Of a stretch of 64,000 nucleotides of DNA, positions 16,608 to 23,207 are shown one piece after another. The DNA is from Streptomyces sp. CB01635 (lineage in GTDB: Bacteria > Actinomycetota > Actinomycetes > Streptomycetales > Streptomycetaceae): assembly GCF_002803065.1 (NCBI RefSeq), contig NZ_NNBL01000019.1, forward strand, positions 98,317-162,316, given 5' to 3'. The position numbers were made by a program, and so were the translations under genes. Numbering within the stretch: the stretch's first letter is position 1; each line of letters starts with the position of its first letter. Below the pieces are notes generated by a model that was not told the DNA's origin, ran no database searches, and worked only from the letters and a program-made list of their open reading frames with translations.

Positions 16608-17711
16608 CTAGACCTCGTTCTCCTGGTCCTCGTCCTCCGCCGCTCCATGCTGGAGGACGGGCCCCTCACCCGGAGCGAGCTGACCGAGGATGCGCTCCAG
16701 ATCGTCCATCGAGGCGAACTCGACAACGATCTTGCCCTTCTTCTGCCCGAGGTCGACCTTCACCCGCGTTTCGAACCGGTCGGAGAGCCGCGTGGCCAGT
16801 TCGCTGAGCGCCGGCGAGAGACGAGCTCCGGCCCGCGGACCCTTGGCGCGCGCCGTGCTCGTCGGGTGTGAGCCCATCAGGGTCACGATCTCCTCGACGG
16901 CCCGCACCGAGAGCCCTTCGGCGACGATCCGGTGAGCGAGACGGTCCTGCTCCTCCGAGTCCTCCACGGAGAGCAGGGCACGCGCATGCCCGGCCGAAAG
17001 CACGCCCGCGGCCACCCGGCGCTGAACGGCTGGAGAGAGCTTCAGGAGCCGCAGCGTGTTGGAGACCTGCGGCCGCGAACGGCCGATCCGGTCGGCCAGC
17101 TGGTCGTGCGTGCAGTTGAAGTCCTTCAGCAACTGGTCATAGGCGGCTGCCTCTTCCAGCGGGTTCAGCTGAGCGCGGTGCAGGTTCTCCAGGAGCGCGT
17201 CGAGGAGAAGCTTCTCGTCGTCCGTCGCCCGGACGATCGCCGGAATGCGCTCCAGACCGGCCTCGCGGCAGGCACGCCAGCGACGCTCGCCCATGATGAG
17301 CTCGAAGCGCGACGAGCTCAGCTGCCGTACGACGACGGGCTGGAGAAGCCCGACTTCCTTGATCGAGGTGACGAGCTCGGCGAGGGCGTCCTCGTCGAAA
17401 ACCTCGCGCGGCTGCCGCGGGTTGGGCGTGATGGCGTCAATCGGAAGCTCGGCGAAGTACGCTCCCGCCGACGTCTCCGGAGCTTCCACAGAGCCGCCGA
17501 ACGAGTCCCCTGTTTCATGTGAAACCTGGGGCTGCGGAAGGGAGGCAACCTTCGCCGCCGCCACTCCGCGCTCCGCCGTCAGGACGGGCCCGGCGGAAGG
17601 CGAGCCGGAGGCACCTCCCATCGCGCTGGCCGGTGCCGTCTTGTCGGGGGTGGGGGCTGCTGGAATCAGTGCGCCGAGGCCACGGCCCAGTCCCCTCCGT
17701 CGCTCACTCAC
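16608..17711 (-). CDS. parB: Chromosome-partitioning protein ParB
   Basis: ParB binds the parS sites, spreads over nearby DNA as a CTP-dependent clamp and loads condensin. The 367-residue protein begins with the conserved RRGLGRGLGALIP. It then has the ParB/Spo0J N-terminal domain (ITPNPRQPREVFDEDALAEL; CTP-binding GERRWRACREAG), the helix-turn-helix (THDQLADRIGRSRPQVSNTLRLL) and the C-terminal dimerisation domain (LERILGQL). It overlaps parA by four bases (17708–17711), so the two are translationally coupled. A one-mismatch parS-like sequence lies inside its 5' part. In Streptomyces it organises many chromosomes during sporulation septation. Confidence 0.97.
   Translation of the reverse strand: MSERRRGLGRGLGALIPAAPTPDKTAPASAMGGASGSPSAGPVLTAERGVAAAKVASLPQPQVSHETGDSFGGSVEAPETSAGAYFAELPIDAITPNPRQPREVFDEDALAELVTSIKEVGLLQPVVVRQLSSSRFELIMGERRWRACREAGLERIPAIVRATDDEKLLLDALLENLHRAQLNPLEEAAAYDQLLKDFNCTHDQLADRIGRSRPQVSNTLRLLKLSPAVQRRVAAGVLSAGHARALLSVEDSEEQDRLAHRIVAEGLSVRAVEEIVTLMGSHPTSTARAKGPRAGARLSPALSELATRLSDRFETRVKVDLGQKKGKIVVEFASMDDLERILGQLAPGEGPVLQHGAAEDEDQENEV
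17512..17525. promoter_or_regulatory. parS: Degenerate parS site inside parB
   Basis: This differs from the parS 14-mer by one base (C to T at 17518). It lies in the linker between the N-terminal peptide and the ParB domain and is translated as V-S-H-E-T. It is a likely weaker ParB site. Confidence 0.65.
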
Positions 17712-18784
17712 TGGATACCCTCCACCGTGCTGTGCTGGTCAAGTTGAGTGCCCGTATGGGCGTGCTGAGCGTCGTAGCGGATACCGACCCCGCGCAGCGC
17801 CATCTCCCGCGCCGCCTCGAGGTACGAGAGCGCACCGCTCGATCCCGGATCGTAGGTGAGCACGGTCTGCCCATAGCTCGGGGCCTCGGAGATCCGCACG
17901 GAGCGCGGGATGCTCGTCCGTAGGACCTCTTCGCCGAAGTGGCTCCGGACCTCGTCGGCGACCTGCGACGCCAGCCGGGTGCGGCCGTCGTACATCGTGA
18001 GCAGGATCGTCGACACATGCAGATCCGGGTTCAGATGCCCGCGCACGAGATCCACGTTGCGCAGGAGCTGCCCCAGGCCCTCCAGCGCGTAGTACTCGCA
18101 CTGGATCGGGATCAGCACCTCGGCGCCGGCGACCAGAGCGTTGACCGTCAGCAGGCCGAGCGATGGAGGGCAGTCGATGAGGATGTAGTCCAAGGGCTGC
18201 TCATACGCCTGGATCGCGCGCTGCAGTCTGCTCTCGCGGGCCACCAGCGAGACCAGCTCGATCTCCGCACCGGCGAGGTCGATGGTGGCGGGGGCGCAGA
18301 AGAGGCCCTCCACATCGACCACGGGCTGTACGACTTCGGAGAGTGGCTTGCTCTCGACCAACACGTCGTAGATCGAAGGGACTTCGGCGTGATGGTCGAT
18401 TCCCAGAGCCGTGGAGGCGTTGCCCTGTGGATCCAGGTCGATCACCAGGACGCGGGCACCGTGCAGTGCCAGCGAAGCGGCAAGGTTGACCGTTGTGGTG
18501 GTCTTGCCGACCCCGCCCTTCTGGTTGGCAACCACCATGACGCGGGTCTGCTCAGGTCGCGGCAGGCCCTCGCCTGCGCGACCAAGAGCTTCTACCGCCA
18601 GCTGGGCAGCACGACCGATAGGGGTGTCGTCCATCGGAGGCGGTGTTTCACGTGAAACATCCTCCCCCACCGACTCGGTACGGGGACCGGGGACCGGATC
18701 GGTCATCGGTCCCGCGATGTTGGCGTCGGACCGCAAGGATTCACTCTCCTCGACTTCAGGCTCGCAATGAACAGAGCCTCCCAT
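17708..18784 (-). CDS. parA: Chromosome-partitioning ATPase ParA
   Basis: ParA is a Walker-type ATPase that positions ParB–parS complexes; in Streptomyces it extends from the hyphal tip. The 358-residue form has a disordered N-terminus of about 80 residues, then the deviant Walker A motif KGGVGKTTT (about 89–97), DLDPQGNAS, and Walker B ILIDCPPSLG. The start is uncertain. ATG 18784 gives MGGSVHCE…, which agrees with my recollection of SCO3886, but the frame stays open to 18982 with 66 more residues. The in-frame parS at 18645–18658 encodes V-S-R-E-T in the disordered part. The gene is followed by parB with a 4-nt overlap. Confidence 0.95.
   Translation of the reverse strand: MGGSVHCEPEVEESESLRSDANIAGPMTDPVPGPRTESVGEDVSRETPPPMDDTPIGRAAQLAVEALGRAGEGLPRPEQTRVMVVANQKGGVGKTTTTVNLAASLALHGARVLVIDLDPQGNASTALGIDHHAEVPSIYDVLVESKPLSEVVQPVVDVEGLFCAPATIDLAGAEIELVSLVARESRLQRAIQAYEQPLDYILIDCPPSLGLLTVNALVAGAEVLIPIQCEYYALEGLGQLLRNVDLVRGHLNPDLHVSTILLTMYDGRTRLASQVADEVRSHFGEEVLRTSIPRSVRISEAPSYGQTVLTYDPGSSGALSYLEAAREMALRGVGIRYDAQHAHTGTQLDQHSTVEGIQ
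18645..18658. promoter_or_regulatory. parS: parS site inside parA
   Basis: An exact 14-bp ParB site lies in the 5' coding region of parA, in the part encoding the disordered N-terminus. Confidence 0.92.
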
Positions 18785-18840
18785 GCTTTCGGGGTCGTGA
18801 ACCAGCGAGGCCCTGTCTTCTGTGGAGGAAACCGCCTCTG

Positions 18841-18849
18841 TGGACAACT
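18841..18849 (-). promoter_or_regulatory. Perfect DnaA box upstream of parA
   Basis: TTGTCCACA on the minus strand is an exact Streptomyces DnaA box, 57 nt before the proposed parA start. It could let DnaA influence parAB expression, or may simply add to the local DnaA-binding capacity. Function is inferred. Confidence 0.6.
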
Positions 18850-18942
18850 CCGTGCCCAATTCGAGGGATCCGAGAGGCCTGCGGTCGCGGGGTGCAGCCG
18901 CGGCGCGACCGCGACTGATGATGCCGTGCAGCAGTGAGCGAC

Positions 18943-18956
18943 GTTTCACGTGAAAC
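18943..18956. promoter_or_regulatory. parS: parS site upstream of parA
   Basis: An exact 14-bp ParB site lies about 160 bp upstream of the proposed parA start. Occupancy by ParB could autoregulate parAB. Confidence 0.92.
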
Positions 18957-19196
18957 ACGATGCACCGCAGCCCGGTCGGCACCCGTGCGACACCCCGACA
19001 TACATACGTTTGGCAGGTTTCGCGGAGTGCGAGTCGCCGTCAGGACGGATCAGCGCAGACAGATCGGTGCCAGTCCACTGACGCCCCTCGGAGCCAGTCA
19101 AACCTCGCCACTCAGAGCCGACCGGCGCACGAGCCGGCAGCAGGAGACACACGCCCTCGGCGCCAGACGCAGGAGAACCACGAGACAAGCATCACC

Positions 19197-19238
19197 CAAA
19201 AAGCAGAGGCCGCTCAGGTCCCATGGACCCGAGCGGCC
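19197..19238 (-). terminator. rsmG terminator
   Basis: A hairpin (GGCCGCTC / GAGCGGCC outer, GGTCC / GGACC inner, CAT loop; 19208–19238) is followed in the minus direction by CTTTTT. This is one of the few classical intrinsic terminators in the window. It ends the rpmH–rsmG cluster. Confidence 0.85.
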
Positions 19239-19301
19239 ATCACCGCAAGAAGCGAACTGTCGCCTAGAACACAGCAGACGCCTCGAAGACGAGGAGCGAC
19301 G

Positions 19302-20018
19302 TCAGCGTCGACGCCGGACCCGCCCGACGCGAGCCGCCTTGGCGCGCTTCGCCGCGAACCGCACACCGCCGGGACTCTCTCCGACCTCGACGCGCACCAC
19401 GGTCGAGAGGGGATCCACCACGCCCTCACCGACATGCAGCACCGAGGTGGCCACCGCACCGAGCTTGCTCAGGGCGGTCCCCGCACTCTTGACCTCTTCC
19501 TCGGCGGTGTCCCCCTTGAGGGCAAGCATCTCGCCGTACGGCCGCAGCAGCGGAACGCCCCACGCCGCGAGGCGGTCCAGCGGGGCGACAGCGCGCGCCG
19601 TCACCACATGGACGGGAGTCAGCTTGCCGAGAACCTCCTCGGCGCGGCCGCGGACCACGGTCACATGATCGAGTCCGAGGAGCTCGACGACCTCGGTGAG
19701 GAAGGTCGTGCGCCGCAGCAGCGGCTCCAGGAGCGTGATCTTCAGGTCGGGCCTGACCAGGGCCAGCGGGATACCGGGCAGTCCGGCGCCGGAGCCCACG
19801 TCGCACACGGTCACGCCCTCCGGCACGACCTCGGACAGCACGGCGCAGTTCAGGATGTGCCGCTCCCACAGCCGGGGCACTTCCCGGGGACCGATGAGAC
19901 CACGCTGCACCCCCGCGTCGGCCAGCAGCTCCGCGTACCGGACCGCGTCCGCGTAGCGCTCGCCGAATACCGCTCGGGCCTGTTCAGGAGCCGGGGGAAG
20001 CTCTGCTGCCTCCGTCAC
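19302..20018 (-). CDS. rsmG: 16S rRNA (guanine-527-N7)-methyltransferase RsmG
   Basis: RsmG (GidB) makes m7G527 in 16S rRNA; loss of it gives low-level streptomycin resistance in many bacteria, including Streptomyces. The 238-residue protein has the RPRLWERHILNCAVL-type N-terminal motif (here EVPRLWERHILNCA), the SAM-binding VCDVGSGAGLPGIPLAL, and TARAVAPLDRLAAW. The C-terminal tail is very basic (GRVRRRR). It lies at the end of the rpmH–rnpA–yidD–yidC–jag cluster, 106 nt after jag, and just before parAB as in many bacteria. Confidence 0.95.
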   Translation of the reverse strand: MTEAAELPPAPEQARAVFGERYADAVRYAELLADAGVQRGLIGPREVPRLWERHILNCAVLSEVVPEGVTVCDVGSGAGLPGIPLALVRPDLKITLLEPLLRRTTFLTEVVELLGLDHVTVVRGRAEEVLGKLTPVHVVTARAVAPLDRLAAWGVPLLRPYGEMLALKGDTAEEEVKSAGTALSKLGAVATSVLHVGEGVVDPLSTVVRVEVGESPGGVRFAAKRAKAARVGRVRRRR

Positions 20019-20080
20019 GTGGACCGTCCTTCCGTACCGCGCTACCGCGTTGGGTGGCTGACTATCAGGCTGACAAAGAT

Positions 20081-20108
20081 CGGCCCCGCCTGCGAACAGA
20101 CGGGGCCG
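20081..20108 (-). terminator. Hairpin between jag and rsmG
   Basis: An 8-bp CGGCCCCG / CGGGGCCG stem with a 12-nt loop lies between jag and rsmG. There is no T-run, so it may be a partial terminator or an RNA-processing site rather than a full stop. Confidence 0.5.
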
Positions 20109-20124
20109 TAGAGCGACGTACCGC

Positions 20125-20640
20125 TCAGGCAGGGAGCACGACGACGAAGCGCTGCGGCTCCTCGCCCTCGGACTCGCTGCGCAGGCCGGCGGCCTTGACC
20201 GCGTCGTGGACGACCTTGCGCTCGAAGGGCGTCATCGGGTCGAGCTTGACCGGCTCGCCGTTGCTCTTCACCTCGGCCGCGGCCTTGGCGCCCAGCTCGG
20301 AGAGCTCCGCACGCTTCTTCGCGCGGTATCCGGCGATGTCCAGCATGAGGCGGCTGCGGTCTCCGGTCTCCCGGTGGACCGCCAGGCGGGTCAGCTCCTG
20401 GAGGGCCTCGAGGACCTCACCGTCGCGGCCGACCAGCTTCTGCAGATCGCGGCCGGACGAGTCACTGACGATCGAGACGGCGGCGCGGTCGGCCTCGACG
20501 TCCATGTCGATGTCGCCGTCGAGGTCGGCGATGTCCAGCAGACCCTCGAGGTAGTCCGCCGCGATCTCGCCTTCCTGCTCGAGGCGAGTCAGGGTGTCGC
20601 TGCCCTCAGGAGCGGCGGAGGTGGTGGTGCCTTCCGTCAC
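20125..20640 (-). CDS. jag: Jag/KhpB-like R3H RNA-binding protein
   Basis: This 171-residue protein combines a KH-like domain (about 35–95, with SGRDLQKLVGRDGEVLEALQ) and a C-terminal R3H domain (about 105–165). The latter includes LDIAGYRAKKRAEL, LDPMTPFERKVVHDAV and a basic-aromatic end. Proteins of this family bind RNA and accompany YidC in most Gram-positive bacteria; in firmicutes KhpB affects cell division and elongation. It lies 15 nt downstream of yidC. The usual N-terminal Jag-N domain is absent or very short here, replaced by an acidic Thr/Ala-rich stretch, as is common in actinobacteria. Confidence 0.9.
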   Translation of the reverse strand: MTEGTTTSAAPEGSDTLTRLEQEGEIAADYLEGLLDIADLDGDIDMDVEADRAAVSIVSDSSGRDLQKLVGRDGEVLEALQELTRLAVHRETGDRSRLMLDIAGYRAKKRAELSELGAKAAAEVKSNGEPVKLDPMTPFERKVVHDAVKAAGLRSESEGEEPQRFVVVLPA

Positions 20641-20655
20641 GGGATGGACTCCTTC

Positions 20656-21945
20656 TTACTTCTTGGACGGGGACTTGGGCCGCTGCGGGCCCTTGCGCTG
20701 TCCGGACTTGGCTTTGCTGCGGGCAGGGGTGCCGGAAGCGGGCTTGCCACCGGTCTGCTTGGCCTCCGGCTTGGCGTCTTCCGCCTCGTCCTTCTTCTCG
20801 AGGGACATGGGCTCGGGCGCTTCGGACTCGTCCTTGGCTGCGCCCTGGGCCGTGCCGTGCTGGCGCTGCGACTTGGACTGGCGCTTGGGCTGCTGCCGCT
20901 TCGGCGTACCGCCCGTCGTCTGGGTCCCGTCCTCATCCTCGGTCAGGGTGCCGGCCGTGCTCTTGACGAGCGTTCCGTCTGCCTGGGCGGCGAGGTTCAC
21001 CTTGGTCAGGCCGTTGATGAACTTGCGCTCGAACTCGTTGCGGTCGCGGCCCTTGGCGACGATCGCCTTCACGATGCCGCGCTCCCGACGGTTGCGGGTC
21101 TTCTCGGCGTGCGTGACGTGCTTGAGCAGGCGCTCCAGGTGGGCGGCCTGGGCCTTGCTGCCCGGGGTCGGGTTCTGGCGGATGACGTACATCTGCTGGC
21201 CCATGGTCCACACGTTGGTGGTCAGCCAGTAGACGAGAACACCGACCGGGAAGTTGATGCCGAAGACGGCGAACATGACCGGGAAGACGTACATCAGCAT
21301 CTTCTGCTGCTGCATGAACGGCGTCTTGACCGTCATGTCGACGTTCTTCGTCATCAGCTGGCGCTGCGTATAGAACTGCGACGCCGACATCAGGACGATC
21401 ATGATCGCGGTGACGACGCGGACGTCGGTCAGCGTGGCGCCGAGCGAGGCGACCTTGTCCGCGGAGTCGGTGAACTTGGCCGCGAGCGGGGCGCCGAAGA
21501 TGTGCGCCTTACGCGCGCTCGCCAGCAGGTTGTCGTCGATGACACCGATCGTGGTGCCCGTCGCGATGCCGTTGAGCACGTGGTACAGGGCAAAGAAGAA
21601 CGGGGACTGCGCCAGGATGGGAAGGCACGAGGAGAGCGGATTAGTACCCGTCTCCTTGTACAGCTTCATCATCTCTTCGGACTGGCGCTGCTTGTCGTTC
21701 TTGTAGCGCTCCTGGATCTTCTTCATCTCGGGCTGCAGTGTCTGCATCGCCCGAGTGGCCTTGATCTGCTTCACGAAGAGCGGGATCAGGCAGATACGGA
21801 TCAGGATCACCAGGGACACGATGGACAGGCCCCAGGCCCAGCCCGTGTCCGGGCCGAAGATCGCCCCGTACAACGAGTGGAACTGGACGATGACCCACGA
21901 AACTGGTGTCGTGATGAAACTGAAAAAACCGGCAATCGTGTCCAC
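20656..21945 (-). CDS. yidC: Membrane protein insertase YidC
   Basis: YidC inserts and folds membrane proteins, alone or with SecYEG. The 429-residue protein shows the Oxa1/YidC core of five transmembrane helices (first near residues 10–30; WAWGLSIVSLVILIRICLIP carries the conserved Arg in the hydrophilic groove). The family loop LQPEMKKIQERYKNDKQRQ and PILAQSPFFFALYHVL are also present. A long Lys/Gln/Glu-rich cytoplasmic tail (about 295–429) may bind ribosomes. It is preceded directly by yidD (3-nt gap) and followed by jag. It lacks the large periplasmic domain of Gram-negative YidC. Confidence 0.95.
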   Translation of the reverse strand: MDTIAGFFSFITTPVSWVIVQFHSLYGAIFGPDTGWAWGLSIVSLVILIRICLIPLFVKQIKATRAMQTLQPEMKKIQERYKNDKQRQSEEMMKLYKETGTNPLSSCLPILAQSPFFFALYHVLNGIATGTTIGVIDDNLLASARKAHIFGAPLAAKFTDSADKVASLGATLTDVRVVTAIMIVLMSASQFYTQRQLMTKNVDMTVKTPFMQQQKMLMYVFPVMFAVFGINFPVGVLVYWLTTNVWTMGQQMYVIRQNPTPGSKAQAAHLERLLKHVTHAEKTRNRRERGIVKAIVAKGRDRNEFERKFINGLTKVNLAAQADGTLVKSTAGTLTEDEDGTQTTGGTPKRQQPKRQSKSQRQHGTAQGAAKDESEAPEPMSLEKKDEAEDAKPEAKQTGGKPASGTPARSKAKSGQRKGPQRPKSPSKK

Positions 21946-21948
21946 TAA

Positions 21949-22308
21949 TCAAGCTCCTTGAGCATGGGACGGGGTCTCGGCGGCGGGGCTCGAGGGGCTG
22001 GTGTGGCCACACTCTGAAGGCGCGCCGGCGGCGGAAGGCCCGCCCTTGCGTTCGCGCCAGGCGTTACGCAGCATTTCGTGCCACCGCGGACGCTTGCGCG
22101 GCGGAACGTGGTCGACACCGCCGAGCGACCACGGGTTGCACCGGAGGATGCGCCAGGCGGTGAGAGCTGTTCCCTTGATCGCACCATGGCGGTCGATCGC
22201 TGTGAAGCCGTAGTGGGAACACGACGGGTAGTACTTGCACACAGGCCCTAGCAGAGGACTGATGGTCCACTGGTAGAGCTTGATCAAAGCAAGCAACGGG
22301 TATTTCAT
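21949..22308 (-). CDS. yidD: Membrane protein insertion efficiency factor YidD
   Basis: This 119-residue protein of the DUF37 family is a small membrane-associated helper of YidC. The signature runs through PLLGPVCKYYPSCSHYGFTA (two conserved Cys), HGAIKGTALTAWRILRCNPW and GGVDHVPP. The C-terminal 40 residues are low complexity. Its start overlaps the rnpA stop by four bases (22305–22308), so it is translationally coupled to rnpA, and yidC follows after three bases. Confidence 0.93.
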   Translation of the reverse strand: MKYPLLALIKLYQWTISPLLGPVCKYYPSCSHYGFTAIDRHGAIKGTALTAWRILRCNPWSLGGVDHVPPRKRPRWHEMLRNAWRERKGGPSAAGAPSECGHTSPSSPAAETPSHAQGA

Positions 22309-22676
22309 CGCGCGCCCCCTCCCAGCAGCCGCTGAAGGGCGGCGTCCAGGTCTCGGGCCAGCTCTGCATGGTCGGCGTCACCCGAGCCGGGCAACGCACG
22401 TACGACTACCAGGCTACCGGGGGACAAAAGTGCGAGTCGGTCGCGCATGAGGTGGCGAAGCCTGCGCTTCACCGCGGTACGTACGACAGCTCCACCGACT
22501 GCCTTGCTGACGACGAAACCCGCACGCGTCGGGGGAACGCTCTCCCCAGGCGCGTGCGGGTCCGTTGCACCGCTACGTAGATGGACGACAAGGAGCGGGC
22601 GGCCGGCCCGACGTCCTCGGCGTACCGCGGTCGCGAAGTCTTCGCGCCGCCTCAGCCGATTCTCGGAAGGCAGCAC
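22305..22676 (-). CDS. rnpA: Ribonuclease P protein component
   Basis: This is the small protein subunit of RNase P, which helps the RNA subunit remove 5' leaders from tRNA precursors. The 123-residue protein has the N-terminal ENRLRRREDFATAVRRGRR and the RNR motif region SKAVGGAVVRTAVKRRLRHL, in which the usual K-x-G-x-A-V-x-R-N…R-R pattern is recognisable although the canonical Asn is replaced by Thr. It lies 18 nt after rpmH, the universal bacterial arrangement. Confidence 0.94.
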   Translation of the reverse strand: MLPSENRLRRREDFATAVRRGRRAGRPLLVVHLRSGATDPHAPGESVPPTRAGFVVSKAVGGAVVRTAVKRRLRHLMRDRLALLSPGSLVVVRALPGSGDADHAELARDLDAALQRLLGGGAR

Positions 22677-22694
22677 GTCATGACCTGTGCGCGA

Positions 22695-22832
22695 TCAGGC
22701 GGACAGCTCGGCGCGACCCTTGCCACGGCGGTTCGCGAGAATCGCGCGGCCGGCACGGGTACGCATCCGCAGGCGGAAGCCGTGGGTCTTGGCGCGACGA
22801 CGGTTGTTCGGCTGGAAGGTGCGCTTGCTCAC
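22695..22832 (-). CDS. rpmH: 50S ribosomal protein L34
   Basis: This 45-residue, highly basic ribosomal protein was read directly from the minus strand. It begins (V/M)SKRTFQPNNRRRAK, continues THGFRLRMRTRAGRAI and ends GRAELSA before TGA, the typical L34 sequence. The GTG at 22832 has GGAG nine bases upstream. It is the first gene of the minus-strand rpmH–rnpA–yidD–yidC–jag–rsmG series and diverges from dnaA. Its length equals the family norm. Confidence 0.97.
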   Translation of the reverse strand: MSKRTFQPNNRRRAKTHGFRLRMRTRAGRAILANRRGKGRAELSA

Positions 22833-23207
22833 TCGGGGGCTCCAGAAATGATCGTGTAGTGGCGGGACATCGCCTGGCTGTCACCGTGCGCCCACGAGAA
22901 GCTCGCGTATACGCACCGAGTGCACCGCTTCACAATCACAGATCGTGATCTTTGCCCATCGGAGGCAGGCGGCAGCAGCCATCGACAACTCGACCTGGTC
23001 ACGGTACGCGCGGCTAGTCCATCCGGTCAAACCGGCATCGAGTGAGGGACACTGTGCACAGCCTGTGGACAACAACTTGAACCGCACCGGTTGCCCTGAC
23101 TACCGTGGCTGAACTCCGATTCGTTCCCTTCTCACCGCCCCACCCCGATTTTCTTCCGACCCGTCCCAGAACCACACCTTCGTGGGACCTGCGAGAGAGC
23201 GTGCCTT
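22833..23207. promoter_or_regulatory. rpmH–dnaA divergent promoter region
   Basis: These 375 bp hold the two divergent promoters. An AT-richer patch at about 22925–22950 (CACAATCACAGATCGTGATC) stands out. At 23052–23072 a GTGCAC-type near box is followed by a perfect DnaA box, consistent with DnaA autoregulation of dnaA described in Streptomyces. No gene is seen. Confidence 0.7.
23064..23072 (-). promoter_or_regulatory. DnaA box in the dnaA promoter region
   Basis: TTGTCCACA on the minus strand is an exact match, 136 nt upstream of the dnaA start, with a one-mismatch TGTGCACA-type site about 10 bp to its left. Autorepression by DnaA is the likely role. Confidence 0.8.

Larger units (their letters stand above)
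18785..19301. other. parA–rsmG intergenic region
   Basis: About 500 bp hold the parAB promoter region, one DnaA box, one exact parS and the rsmG terminator. The part next to parA stays open in the parA frame, so some of it may be coding. No other gene is seen between about 18960 and 19195. Confidence 0.6.
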
